Shown: in pieces, positions 17,147 to 25,949 of the stretch
How the letters are laid out: each line of letters opens with the position of its first letter
Numbering within the stretch: position 1 is the first letter of the stretch
NCBI RefSeq assembly: GCF_900094705.1
Contig: NZ_FMAR01000001.1
Coordinates: 716,967-780,966, forward strand
Length of the DNA stretch: 64,000 nt
Origin: Chitinophaga costaii
GTDB taxonomy: Bacteria; Bacteroidota; Bacteroidia; Chitinophagales; Chitinophagaceae
Reading direction: 5' to 3'
The notes under the pieces: model-generated
Database searches by the model: none
Told to the model about the DNA's origin: nothing
The model's input: the letters and a program-made list of their open reading frames with translations, nothing else
Position numbers and translations under genes: made by a program

Positions 17147-18934
17147 ATGTGTGGAATTGGAGGCATTTTATTGGCTAAGGACATGGAACCGGTGCTGCAA
17201 CAAAAAATGAAGGCCCTTAATGAGGCCCAACGCCACCGGGGGCCAGACGACCAGCAAACCTGGGTGAAAGGCCCTGCTGCGCTTTGCCACCAGCGCCTTT
17301 CGCTGCTGGATGCAGCCGGTGGCACACAGCCCTTTGCAGATACTAGTGGGCGTTATCTTATTGTGTATAACGGAGAGTTATATAACCATGTGCAGCTCCG
17401 GGAAATGTTGCGTCCCCATTATGACTTCCGCACCCACTGCGATACCGAGGTGGTGCTGGCAGCATGGATTACCTGGGGAGCCGCCTGCCTGGAGCGCTTC
17501 AATGGTATGTTTGCTTTCCTCATCTGGGATTCCCAACAACAAACCGCCTTTGCCGCGCGCGATCCCTTGGGGGTAAAACCATTTGTGTATTACCAGCACA
17601 ACGGTACTTTTTATTTTGCATCAGAGGTAAAGGCACTGCTGCGGGTATTAGACCGGCAGCCTCAAATTGATCCCCAGCGGCTGGTGGAATGTGTGATCTC
17701 CCCCGCCACCAGTGGCAATGGTGCAGCGTCGGTATTCAAAAACATACAATATCTGGAACCCGGCACCACCTTACATTTCAACAAGGATGGACTAAGCTTG
17801 AAAACCTATTACCAATTCCTATGGAAGCAGACGTCCCTACACGAAAATACCTTACTGGCCGAACTGGCGGCAGCCTTGCAGCAAAATGTAGCGCTTTCCA
17901 TGCAAGCAGACGTGCCGGTAGGCGTATTCCTGAGCGGTGGGCTAGACTCTTCGCTGCTGGCCACCCTGGCAGCACCACATACTGCCAGTCCCTTACAGAC
18001 GTTTACCATCGCCTTTCCGCATCACCAGCATATTCATTTTGACCCCGGCACCATTGTCAACTCCGACGATCTCCCTTTTGCCAAAGCCATCGCGGCACAA
18101 ACGGGGTCCAGGTTTAACGAGGTGACCATGCAACATACATCCGTAGCAGAAAGTTTGCAATTGCTGGTAAGCATCAATGATCGCATACCAGTATGGGAGC
18201 AGGAGCTATCGCAGCAGCACCTATCGCGGGCGGCGGCACAGCAGCTAAAGGCTGTATTGGTGGGCGATGCGGCAGATGAAACCCATTACGGTTATTATTT
18301 TTTACTGCACGATAAAGTGAACAAAAGCCCACGGGGATTGATGGACCTATTTGGCGCGGAGCGGCGGGCTACGATGTTATCCGCAAACCTACTCCGACAA
18401 CTGGAGCCGCTGGCATGGCTGGATCAGGAATACCGCCAACTGGTAAGCCAGGCAGGCTATACGTTTGGCAAAAGTGCGGAAGAAAACATCCTGGCCATGA
18501 GCCTACTCGTAAACCGGCGCTGGCTGGGCCGGCTGCTGCACAATGGCGACATCCACACCATGCACTACGGATTAGAGGCAAGGGTACCTTTCGCTAATCC
18601 CCATCTGCTGAACACCGTTATGAAAGTACCGCCAGCGCTGGGTTTTAAAGAAGGGGTGGAAAAATACATGTTGCGGCAGGTGGCCCTGCAACACATGCCG
18701 CCCTCTTTAGCGCTGCGCAAGAAATCCTCCCTGCCACGCGACCCGCGCCTCGGCAAAACCTACCAGGCTATCTTGCAAAAGTTATTGCAAACGCCCAACG
18801 ACTTTATAGACACCTACCTGCACCGGCCCGCCCTGGCGGCTTTATGCCAACAGGAAGTGATACCGGAAAGCGACCGGATGTTGTTGTTCAATATGATTTG
18901 TTTAATTTATTGGGGGCTTCATTATGCAAACTAA
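17147..18934 (+). CDS. Asparagine synthase (glutamine-hydrolysing) family protein
   Basis: N-terminal glutamine amidotransferase class II domain with MCGIGGIL: Cys2 becomes the N-terminal nucleophile after Met removal. RHRGPDDQ, YNGELYNH and FNGMFAFLIWD follow. The C-terminal synthetase domain from about residue 225 has the PP-loop LSGGLDSS and ends with GLEARVPFANPHLLNTVMKV. At 595 residues it is a full-length AsnB-type enzyme. Inside this operon it may amidate a pathway acid rather than make asparagine; homologues in natural-product clusters form amides or beta-lactams. Overlaps the next gene by 11 bases. Confidence 0.88.
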   Translation: MCGIGGILLAKDMEPVLQQKMKALNEAQRHRGPDDQQTWVKGPAALCHQRLSLLDAAGGTQPFADTSGRYLIVYNGELYNHVQLREMLRPHYDFRTHCDTEVVLAAWITWGAACLERFNGMFAFLIWDSQQQTAFAARDPLGVKPFVYYQHNGTFYFASEVKALLRVLDRQPQIDPQRLVECVISPATSGNGAASVFKNIQYLEPGTTLHFNKDGLSLKTYYQFLWKQTSLHENTLLAELAAALQQNVALSMQADVPVGVFLSGGLDSSLLATLAAPHTASPLQTFTIAFPHHQHIHFDPGTIVNSDDLPFAKAIAAQTGSRFNEVTMQHTSVAESLQLLVSINDRIPVWEQELSQQHLSRAAAQQLKAVLVGDAADETHYGYYFLLHDKVNKSPRGLMDLFGAERRATMLSANLLRQLEPLAWLDQEYRQLVSQAGYTFGKSAEENILAMSLLVNRRWLGRLLHNGDIHTMHYGLEARVPFANPHLLNTVMKVPPALGFKEGVEKYMLRQVALQHMPPSLALRKKSSLPRDPRLGKTYQAILQKLLQTPNDFIDTYLHRPALAALCQQEVIPESDRMLLFNMICLIYWGLHYAN

Positions 18935-20162
18935 AAAAATACTGTTCGTCACCATCCCGGAGAAAGGTCACATCAACCCAATGATAGGCGTTGCCCAGCA
19001 TCTGCAAGCCATGGGGTATGAACTGGCTTTTTTTGCACAGGTAGATATCAGCCTACAACTGCGCCGGGCCGGCCTTCAGGGCCAGGTATACCATGATCCA
19101 TCTCCTGTAAATATCGATCCGCAATTCATCACCAAAGGCGCCGATTTTGTAAAAAAGCTGGCCAACAAGGAATGGCTGCGCCAATGGATCAAAACATTAC
19201 TTATCGATGCGGTGCCGGGACAAGTACAACTGCTGGATGCTGTAGTGAAAAACTTTGCGCCCTCCCTCATTGTCACCGATCCGATGGTGTACGCTGCCGC
19301 CCTGGTGGCACACACGCACAATCTACCATGGGTGGGCATTTCATCCTCCTTAAATCCTATCACACCCGATGACTGGCAGTGTGAATTAACGGATACGCTG
19401 CATACATTGGAGCCGCTGCGTAACGCTTTGTTTGAAGCACAGGGCTTGCTGCCACGCTTCAAAGTGAGCGATGCGATCTCACCCTGGCTGAATATTGTAT
19501 TTGCCACAGAAACCTATATGCCCCGCCATATATGCGGCAATGATTTTTCTTACTATGCTGGCAACAGCTTCCCGATGCAGTCCCGGGGCGACGAAACAGA
19601 CTTTCCCTTTCATCGCCTGGAACCTGGTAAGCGCAAGGTGTACATGTCTATGGGCAGCCAAATTTATTATCATCCGCATTTGTTCTCTACCGTAGCGCAG
19701 GCGCTGTATGACGATGATATACAACTGGTTTTTGCAATCAATGAACTGCTCAATACGCCTTTTGCCGATACGCTGCCCCGCCATGTGATGGCCGTATCTT
19801 ATGCCCCGCAGTTGCAATTGCTGCCGTACATAGATTTAGTGATTTCCCATGGCGGCGCCAATTCGGCCATGGAAGCATTGGCAAATGGTGTTCCACTGGC
19901 GTTGCTGCCCATTTGCAACGACCAGTTTTTGCAGGCACAATTTGTAACACGCGCTGGTGCCGGCATTGTACTAAATCCCCACCTTCCATCTGCTACCCGC
20001 TACCGGGAGCAGTTGCTGCCGTTACTTCAAGCCGGCTCGCCAGTGCGGGCGCATGCCAGTAGCATAGGCGCATCCTTCCGCGCAAAGACAGGCCCCTTAG
20101 GCGCTGCGCAGGAGATCGAAAAACTTTTCCTTACCCGCCAGCCATTCCATCCGTTACTATGA
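18924..20162 (+). CDS. MGT-type glycosyltransferase (GT1)
   Basis: A 412-residue GT-B enzyme of the UDP-glycosyltransferase/macrolide glycosyltransferase kind. N-terminal acceptor domain begins KKILFVTIPEKGHINPMIGV, with the catalytic His in KGHINP. C-terminal donor domain has YMSMGSQ and the nucleotide-sugar signature DLVISHGGANSAMEALANGV followed by PICNDQ. Such enzymes glycosylate small hydrophobic molecules. Its reading frame overlaps asparagine synthase upstream and the deacetylase downstream, so all three are coupled. Confidence 0.87.
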   Translation: MQTKKILFVTIPEKGHINPMIGVAQHLQAMGYELAFFAQVDISLQLRRAGLQGQVYHDPSPVNIDPQFITKGADFVKKLANKEWLRQWIKTLLIDAVPGQVQLLDAVVKNFAPSLIVTDPMVYAAALVAHTHNLPWVGISSSLNPITPDDWQCELTDTLHTLEPLRNALFEAQGLLPRFKVSDAISPWLNIVFATETYMPRHICGNDFSYYAGNSFPMQSRGDETDFPFHRLEPGKRKVYMSMGSQIYYHPHLFSTVAQALYDDDIQLVFAINELLNTPFADTLPRHVMAVSYAPQLQLLPYIDLVISHGGANSAMEALANGVPLALLPICNDQFLQAQFVTRAGAGIVLNPHLPSATRYREQLLPLLQAGSPVRAHASSIGASFRAKTGPLGAAQEIEKLFLTRQPFHPLL

Positions 20163-21052
20163 GTACTTACCTGGTCATATCTCCTCACCTCGATGACGCC
20201 GTACTGAGTTGCGGCGCACAAATCGCATCTTGGACGGCGGATGGACATACCGTATTCGTGGCTACCGTATTTAATATGGCAGCCGAATCCCATGCACAAC
20301 ACTATGCGCAGCGCATACACGATAACGAAACCGCCATTGCTCTACTGGGTGCCAAAGCTATTTACCTGAACTTTATGGATGCCCCTTTTCGTAATCCGGC
20401 TTTCCATAACTTCAGTACCATCCTGCTGCATGATCAACTGCCCGCCACGGCCTTGGAAGTGACAACCACCTTAGGTCCTATTCTTCAAATGGTAGTGCAT
20501 TCGGTGGTGGCAGATGCGGTGTATTTCCCTTTGGCTATTGGCGGCCATGTAGACCACCTGATCGTCTATGCGTGCAGTAAACAGTACTGGAAAACGAACA
20601 CTCCTGTATACTATTATGAAGACCTGCCCTATGCCCTGGTACCTGGCTGGCGCACGGTGCGCTGGCTACAGCATGGCGCAGTGCCGGCTTCCATCCTTCC
20701 GGCAAAGGATCTTCCTCCAACCCGGCTACAGGACATACCGCTGGCATTCTTAAAAAACTATATGTCTGGCGAAGCAGACCGGCAGACCAGCGAAGCCCTG
20801 CACGCCGCCCAACAAGCTGCCTTACTGCCCGCTATGGCAGGGGCTTGCAGTTGGACTTTAACCGAAAACGTTTTCCATGTCAACAAATTCACATTCGACC
20901 AGTCGTATTTCCGGCAAAAAATTGCCGCCATCCGCTGTTATACCTCCGAGTGGCCTGTACTATTTGGGCCCACAGAAAAAGATATTGTAAACTCCTTAGG
21001 ACAACCGGGTAACCCCAACGGTTACACGGAAATTTATTGGACCTTAAAATAA
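20159..21052 (+). CDS. PIG-L family deacetylase
   Basis: Zinc-dependent N-deacetylase of the LmbE/PIG-L type, acting typically on N-acetylglucosamine attached to a small aglycone (as in mycothiol or bacillithiol synthesis). STYLVISPHLDDAVLSCGAQ carries the HxDD metal motif and GGHVDHLIVYAC the third zinc ligand. 297 residues, no signal peptide. It overlaps the glycosyltransferase stop by 4 bases. The pair suggests that a GlcNAc residue is transferred and then deacetylated; the aglycone is unknown. Confidence 0.87.
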   Translation: MSTYLVISPHLDDAVLSCGAQIASWTADGHTVFVATVFNMAAESHAQHYAQRIHDNETAIALLGAKAIYLNFMDAPFRNPAFHNFSTILLHDQLPATALEVTTTLGPILQMVVHSVVADAVYFPLAIGGHVDHLIVYACSKQYWKTNTPVYYYEDLPYALVPGWRTVRWLQHGAVPASILPAKDLPPTRLQDIPLAFLKNYMSGEADRQTSEALHAAQQAALLPAMAGACSWTLTENVFHVNKFTFDQSYFRQKIAAIRCYTSEWPVLFGPTEKDIVNSLGQPGNPNGYTEIYWTLK

Positions 21053-21058
21053 TTAAAT

Positions 21059-22789
21059 ATGCGATTCGTAACCCATGATGCCGCGTATCAACAACAACTG
21101 CAAACAGGAAATACCCTGCTGAAGAAAACGACGATTAACGGGCAGCTTATTGATGCCTGGTTTGCCGAGCAGGATGATAAGCCACTTGTTGAAATAAAAA
21201 ATGGCATTCAGCTGCAACATACCTCCAATGGGATTTTCGGCAGCATAGCCGTAGCGCTCACGGAGCCGGTGGCTGCTACCACGCGCACGGTGTACCAGCG
21301 CTTGCTAACTACGCTCGCATTGTACCCAGACTATACCCTGCTGCGTTGCTGGAACTATGTGCCTAACATTACCCAGGTGTACCAACAGTTCAACGCCGGC
21401 CGTTACCAGGCATTCCAGGAATATTATGGAGATGCTTTGTCGCAACACCCTGCCCCGGCTGCCAGCGCCGTAGGTACACAGGGGCCGCTGCTGAAAATTG
21501 AATTCCTGGCGGTGCAGCAACCACTGGCTTTTATAGAAAACAAAGACCAGGTGCCGGCCTATCAATATTCGGCATACTATGGTAAACTGCCTCCTTACTT
21601 TAGTCGCGGCAGCATTTTCATCAACAAGGGCCAGCGCCTGCTGCTATCCTCCGGCACCGCCAGTATTGTGGGCGAAACATCTGTACATGCCGGCGATATT
21701 TATGAGCAACTAGCCCGCTCCATCTTAAACCTACGCATCCTGGCCGGCCAGTTTAACCTGAAAAAATATAACATTCACTACGGCTTTGCATTGGAAGACA
21801 TCGTGCTGCTACGCGTGTATTACAAGCAGGAGAATGACAGACCATTCCTGGAACGCTACCTGCCCAAAGTAATGGCACCTGGCTGCCAGCTTACTTTCCA
21901 GCAGGCAGACATTTGCCGGGAAGAGCTGCTGGTAGAGCTAGAAGCCGTTTTTGTAAAGAAAGGGGAAACAGAACAGGGCCGCCTGCCCAAATATTATTTC
22001 ACAGAAGGGCGCATTAAAACAGAGTCTTTTGAAATACATGTGGCCGAACATTGTAACCTCCGTTGCCGCGACTGTTGTAACATATCGCCATTTAACGCCA
22101 AACATTTTATGTCAATCTCCGAAGTAGAAGCGGTGTGTGATTTCATAAAAACTAATTTACGGCCAGACGTATTTAAAATTGCCGGTGGCGAACCCACCCT
22201 GCACCCGGAGCTCGACAAGATACTCCAAACCATTCAACAGGCAAAAACCGGCTGTGCCGTGCGTGTAATTACCAATGGATTGTTACTCCATCGCATGAGC
22301 GATCTGTTCTGGGAAAATGTAGACCAGCTCACCATTTCGCATTATATCAGCGCACCGATGAAGCCGCAGTTCCTGGAAGAAGTGAAAGCGAAAGCAAAAA
22401 AATACGAGGTCGTGCTGAACATAAAATACGTAGAACAATTCAACGAAATATTCGTGAATGAAAAAATAACCGACGTGCAGCGCATACAAAACATTTACGA
22501 TGATTGCTGGATGCGTCACCGTTGCCTCATTGTACGCCACGGTTATTTCTACAAATGCACCCGTTCTGCCTACATGAATGAAACCCTATCTCTTAAAGGA
22601 ATTGCATCCTCCATAGATTACACCGTAGAAGATGGCATAGCCGTAAACGATCCAAATTTTAAAGAAAAAGCATTGGCCTACCTCAATGAAACAAAACCAT
22701 TGTTTTCGTGTCAATATTGTTTAGGCGTATCCGGAAACCTTCGGGAAAACATACAGTTAAAGAAAGCAGACATTGCTGTAGGTGGATAA
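21059..22789 (+). CDS. Chorismatase-like domain fused to radical SAM enzyme
   Basis: Residues about 55-300 resemble FkbO/Hyg5-type chorismatases: FGSIAVAL, LLRCWNYVPNI, FNAGRYQAF, SAYYGKLPPYFSRGSIF, LLLSSGTASIVGETSVHAGD (about 195-214) and CREELLVELEAVF (286-298, where the family's catalytic Glu lies). Residues about 320-576 are a radical SAM protein: CNLRCRDCC (C332, C336, C339), AGGEPTLHPEL, VITNG, and later cysteines C483, C489, C500, C551 and C554 suggesting an auxiliary Fe-S cluster. I know of no described enzyme with this domain pair. Last gene of the operon, 6 bases after the deacetylase. The reaction is unknown; chorismate-derived aromatic chemistry is the inference. Confidence 0.8.
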   Translation: MRFVTHDAAYQQQLQTGNTLLKKTTINGQLIDAWFAEQDDKPLVEIKNGIQLQHTSNGIFGSIAVALTEPVAATTRTVYQRLLTTLALYPDYTLLRCWNYVPNITQVYQQFNAGRYQAFQEYYGDALSQHPAPAASAVGTQGPLLKIEFLAVQQPLAFIENKDQVPAYQYSAYYGKLPPYFSRGSIFINKGQRLLLSSGTASIVGETSVHAGDIYEQLARSILNLRILAGQFNLKKYNIHYGFALEDIVLLRVYYKQENDRPFLERYLPKVMAPGCQLTFQQADICREELLVELEAVFVKKGETEQGRLPKYYFTEGRIKTESFEIHVAEHCNLRCRDCCNISPFNAKHFMSISEVEAVCDFIKTNLRPDVFKIAGGEPTLHPELDKILQTIQQAKTGCAVRVITNGLLLHRMSDLFWENVDQLTISHYISAPMKPQFLEEVKAKAKKYEVVLNIKYVEQFNEIFVNEKITDVQRIQNIYDDCWMRHRCLIVRHGYFYKCTRSAYMNETLSLKGIASSIDYTVEDGIAVNDPNFKEKALAYLNETKPLFSCQYCLGVSGNLRENIQLKKADIAVGG

Positions 22790-23013
22790 CAGTTAGACAT
22801 CATATACTTAAATCAGTGAACGCCCCTGTTGCAGGGCTGAAAAATGGCTATAATATTTGTCTACTATATAATAACATATGAAATGAGTGAAAAATTTAAA
22901 TAAATTTTTCAAAGCGACAAAACCTGGATTAATACTGTAAGGATTTGATACTGGTTCCGTCTATCCACTAGATAAACCAATTGCATATTCAACATCATTA
23001 ATCTTGACTCAAC

Positions 23014-23778
23014 ATGAAATTAGCAAATCAGGTGACACTTATTACAGGGGCAGCATCAGGTATTGGAAAAGCGCAGGCACTACTTTTTGCACGGGAAGGC
23101 GCACACATAATAGCCTCCGATATTCAGTCGCAAGCATTGGAGGAAACAGTTCTGGAAATTAAATCCGCCGGTGGTGAGGTGATTGGGATACCTGCAGACA
23201 TCCGCAAAGAAGAGGATGTGAAAAACCTCTATGTACAGAGCTTAAAGGAATATGGGAAAATAAATATTCTATGCAACACCGCCGGGGTATTTGACAATCT
23301 TATTCCCATTACAGAAACAGACCTGTCACTGTTAAGAAGCATCCTATCGGTAAACATTGAAGGTACTTTTCTGGTAACTAAATATGTACTTCAAAGCATG
23401 CTTGCGCAAAAACATGGTATAATCGTAAACATGGCCTCTGATGCCGGGCTGATTGGCGGCGGCGGCGGTACTGCATATACCATGTCTAAACATGCGATCA
23501 TCGGGTTTACAAAACAAATTAACGCAGAATTGGGCCATCAAGGGATACGGGCCAATGCCATTGCACCCGGCTTGATCCAAACCCCCATGATACAAGCATT
23601 CATAAGCAATGAAGATTCACCCATTGTGAAAGCTTTTCAAAAAATTCCCGCCCAAAGGTTTGGCCATACAGATGATATTGCAATGGCCTCTATCTTTTTA
23701 GCTTCAGATGATTCCCGGTACTTGTATGGTCAAGTCCTATCGGTCGATGGAGGGTTATTGTCAACGCTAAGATTTTAA
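23014..23778 (+). CDS. Short-chain dehydrogenase/reductase
   Basis: A classical SDR of 254 residues starting MKLANQVTLITGAASGIGKA. TGAASGIG is the NAD(P) loop, NTAG the structural motif, and NMASDAGLIGGGGGTAYTMSK carries the Ser and YxxxK catalytic residues. An Asp (IIASDIQS) at the end of the second beta strand suggests NAD preference. It lies 224 bases after the radical SAM fusion gene and is more AT-rich, so it may belong to the island rather than the pathway, although SDRs often oxidise chorismatase products. Substrate unknown. Confidence 0.88.
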   Translation: MKLANQVTLITGAASGIGKAQALLFAREGAHIIASDIQSQALEETVLEIKSAGGEVIGIPADIRKEEDVKNLYVQSLKEYGKINILCNTAGVFDNLIPITETDLSLLRSILSVNIEGTFLVTKYVLQSMLAQKHGIIVNMASDAGLIGGGGGTAYTMSKHAIIGFTKQINAELGHQGIRANAIAPGLIQTPMIQAFISNEDSPIVKAFQKIPAQRFGHTDDIAMASIFLASDDSRYLYGQVLSVDGGLLSTLRF

Positions 23779-23783
23779 TGTTC

Positions 23784-23842
23784 ATCCGGCTGCCAGCCAT
23801 AGTCTTGCAGATCGTCCTTGTTTCCAGGAATGGCAGCCGGAT
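23784..23842 (+). terminator. Long-loop inverted repeat, probable terminator of the SDR gene
   Basis: ATCCGGCTGCCA (23784-23795) and TGGCAGCCGGAT (23831-23842) are perfect 12-base arms around 35 bases, followed by a T-rich stretch. It directly follows the SDR stop codon. The long loop is unusual; it might instead be a remnant of a mobile-element end. Confidence 0.5.
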
Positions 23843-24180
23843 CATTATTTTTTATGTTAACTAATTTGACAAATCAACTTTAGGCAAGGAATAGCTTAAA
23901 CAATAATTTATAACAAGATTTTTTATCCTTTTCTCCACTGTATTACTTCTAAATGTGTCTATTTGATTTTTAGACTGCAAAATGGGTCAAGTCCAAATAC
24001 ATAATAAAGATGTAAGCATTCGGCAGACCACGGCTATGCCAGATAGGCATTAGACTGTGGATTTTCCATATATCGGTTATTTAAATTTTTATTTACATGT
24101 TTAATTAATTGAATAATAATATATATCATTAAAATAATAAATTTTAAAAAAAAATATTTTGCAAAACTAAAGGCTAACTT

Positions 24181-24210
24181 TTGAAATTATAAAGTTTAAC
24201 TTTATTTTTG
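24181..24210 (+). promoter_or_regulatory. Promoter of the DUF4143 ATPase gene
   Basis: TTG (24181-24183), 19-base spacer, TATTTTTG (24203-24210), a full consensus match. The predicted transcript begins within a few bases of the ATG at 24217, so the mRNA would be leaderless or nearly so. Confidence 0.65.
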
Positions 24211-24216
24211 CAAGAG

Positions 24217-25476
24217 ATGAAAACATTACCCCGCCATATTACTTCCCGGCTGCTACAGGCTTTAAATGTAAGTCCTGTCGTGTTCCTGAATGGTGCCAGA
24301 CAATCCGGCAAAAGTACCCTTGTTCAAAACCTTCGGGAACAAATTGGCAGTAAGAGTTATCCGGCTGCCTATGTATCATTTGACCGGCCTACTCAGATGG
24401 CTGCGGCCTCATCCGAACCAGAAAATTTCTTATCTTCTTACCAGGACACTTTGATTATAGATGAGGTTCAGCTTGTCCCTGAATTGTTTCGTGCCCTAAA
24501 GGTGGTCGTTGATCAATTGCGCTTACAGGATAAAGCAAACGCAAATGGTCGTTATTTACTAACTGGATCGGCTAATATACTAGCATTGCCTAAATTATCT
24601 GATCCCCTTGTGGGGCGTATGACAGTCCTTACCCTTTACCCTTTCTGCACAGCCGAAGCTTCCCAAGGTAAGGGCAATGGTCTGGATAAACTTTTTAATT
24701 TTGATTTTTCTAATCTCAGTGACCGTGGCTTGCGCATCACCGATGCTATAAAGCTTGCGACCTTCCCGGAAATTGCCGATAAAAATGCCGCCGAGCGAGG
24801 AATTTGGTTTGATGGATATCTGGCCACTATCCTTCAGCGCGATGTGAGGCTCTTGGCTGATCTTGAAAAAATATCCGTCTTACCAAACCTTCTGCGTGTT
24901 CTGGCAACACGCGCAGGTAATCTACTGAATGACGCAGATGTTGCCCGTAATCTTGGCCTTAATCCTGTTACCTCGAAATTTTATCGTAACATCCTCAAAA
25001 TGATGTTTCTGAATTTCGATATTGAACCATGGTATCGCAACATAAATAAGCGGCTGGTTAAATCACCCAAAGGTTATTTAACCGATACATTGTTACTCTG
25101 CCATGTATTAGATTTAAATCTGGAAGATATTGAAAAGAATAAGCCCGACCTTTTCGGGCATATCTTAGAAAATTACGTTGCCACAGAACTTACCAAATTA
25201 CTGACATTCAGTGAAACCAAAGCCAAGCTTTTGCATTTCAGGACCAGCGATGGTAAGGAAGTCGATTTTGTGCTGGAAAGGCCGGACGGTTCGGTGTTCG
25301 CCATTGAGATAAAAAAATCAGAATCTATCAATATCCAAGATTTCAAAGGCATCAAAACGCTGGCAGAATTTACTGAAAAAGAATTTATAGGTGGGGTCGT
25401 ATTATATTCAGGAAAAGAAGTTGTGCCTTTTGGAAAAAATCTTTGGGCAGTTCCCTTTCATATATTGTGGCAATAA
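24217..25476 (+). CDS. AAA ATPase with DUF4143 domain
   Basis: A 419-residue P-loop ATPase of the AAA_14/DUF4143 family. Walker A FLNGARQSGKST (residues 24-34), Walker B LIIDEVQ (about 79-85), sensor-like LLTGSAN. The C-terminal part has LLHFRTSDGKEVDFVLERPD and FAIEIKKSESI, a PD-(D/E)XK-like core typical of DUF4143. These proteins are common in mobile and defence-rich regions; their function is not established. The start at ATG 24217 is preferred over an in-frame TTG 9 bases upstream because that codon lies within the promoter. Confidence 0.85.
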   Translation: MKTLPRHITSRLLQALNVSPVVFLNGARQSGKSTLVQNLREQIGSKSYPAAYVSFDRPTQMAAASSEPENFLSSYQDTLIIDEVQLVPELFRALKVVVDQLRLQDKANANGRYLLTGSANILALPKLSDPLVGRMTVLTLYPFCTAEASQGKGNGLDKLFNFDFSNLSDRGLRITDAIKLATFPEIADKNAAERGIWFDGYLATILQRDVRLLADLEKISVLPNLLRVLATRAGNLLNDADVARNLGLNPVTSKFYRNILKMMFLNFDIEPWYRNINKRLVKSPKGYLTDTLLLCHVLDLNLEDIEKNKPDLFGHILENYVATELTKLLTFSETKAKLLHFRTSDGKEVDFVLERPDGSVFAIEIKKSESINIQDFKGIKTLAEFTEKEFIGGVVLYSGKEVVPFGKNLWAVPFHILWQ

Positions 25477-25700
25477 GTATAGCTCATCTCATGCAGAAAG
25501 AGCAGTATCGAATGGCACGCTTCAGACTAAGGTCCATTAGTTGGGTACCAACAAGTGAATTTGGAGCTTATGGAAGATGAGTGCTGAAAATGCGGCAAAC
25601 CTATGAAAACGTTGACAGGTATTGTGCTACCAAATAAGCAGTTAACTTTTGGAATAATACAGGCTGGTCAAAATACAATAGGAGTTATTATTGTAGTAAA

Positions 25701-25740
25701 AGAAAAGGCTTTGAAGCGAACGTTCTTCAAAGCCTTTTCT
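25701..25740 (+). terminator. Strong hairpin terminator after the DUF4143 gene
   Basis: AGAAAAGGCTTTGAAG (25701-25716) and CTTCAAAGCCTTTTCT (25725-25740) are perfect 16-base arms with an 8-base loop, ending in TTTTCT. Near-symmetrical A and T tracts make it usable on both strands. Confidence 0.75.
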
Positions 25741-25800
25741 GTAGTGTAGCGGGCTCTGAAAGATTATCTAATGAGTTTACGCAGGATTTGCTGGCCTTTG
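25725..25800 (+). repeat. Flanking repeat, left copy (abiE)
   Basis: Segment CTTCAAAGCCTT...GTAGCGGG...ATTATCTAATGAGTTTACGC then AGGATTT. A diverged copy with the same order of motifs lies at 27706-27780, after the AbiE pair. The shared core is ATTATCTAA followed 10-12 bases later by CAGGATTT. Confidence 0.4.
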
Positions 25801-25863
25801 ACGCACTAAAACCCTGACAAAACAACACGACTAAGCCAATTCTTTAAAATAAATCCATTTGAC

Positions 25864-25876
25864 GTACTTTAAGTAC
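25864..25876. promoter_or_regulatory. Inverted repeat 1 upstream of abiEi
   Basis: GTACTT-T-AAGTAC, perfect 6-base arms, 65-77 bases before the abiEi ATG. AbiEi antitoxins of characterised AbiE systems repress their own promoter by binding two inverted repeats; this and the repeat at 25935 fit that layout. Confidence 0.55.
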
Positions 25877-25905
25877 TAATATTTGAGCTAAAACAAACAA
25901 AATAC

Positions 25906-25936
25906 TTGACTAACTTTATATTTTATCTTACATTAG
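25906..25936 (+). promoter_or_regulatory. Promoter of abiEi-abiEii
   Basis: TTG (25906-25908), 20 bases, TACATTAG (25929-25936), one mismatch from TAnnTTTG. It also reads as TTGACT-N17-TACATT. The start site would fall at or next to the ATG at 25941, so the message is probably leaderless. Confidence 0.5.
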
Positions 25937-25949
25937 TACTATGAGTACT
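25935..25949. promoter_or_regulatory. Inverted repeat 2 overlapping the abiEi start codon
   Basis: AGTACT (25935-25940), ATG, AGTACT (25944-25949). The start codon is the spacer of the repeat. It shares the AGTACT half-site with repeat 1. Confidence 0.5.

Larger units (their letters stand above)
23779..24216. other. AT-rich intergenic stretch before the DUF4143 gene
   Basis: Contains the long-loop hairpin 23784-23842 and, at its right end, the promoter of the next gene. The part from about 24060 to 24200 is extremely AT-rich. No gene seen. Confidence 0.6.
25477..25940. other. Intergenic stretch between the ATPase and AbiE genes
   Basis: Holds the 16-bp perfect hairpin terminator, a repeat unit shared with the other side of abiE (25725-25800) and the abiE promoter with two inverted repeats. 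No gene recognised. Confidence 0.6.

Noticed and set aside
22820..22840. CCCTG-TTG-CAGGG hairpin after the radical SAM gene
   Set aside because: Short stem and no T-run afterwards, so not called as a terminator.
25540..25680. Cysteine-containing frame fragments (KCGKPM) between the DUF4143 and abiE genes
   Set aside because: Too short, interrupted by stops and without a matching family; cannot be called a transposase remnant.
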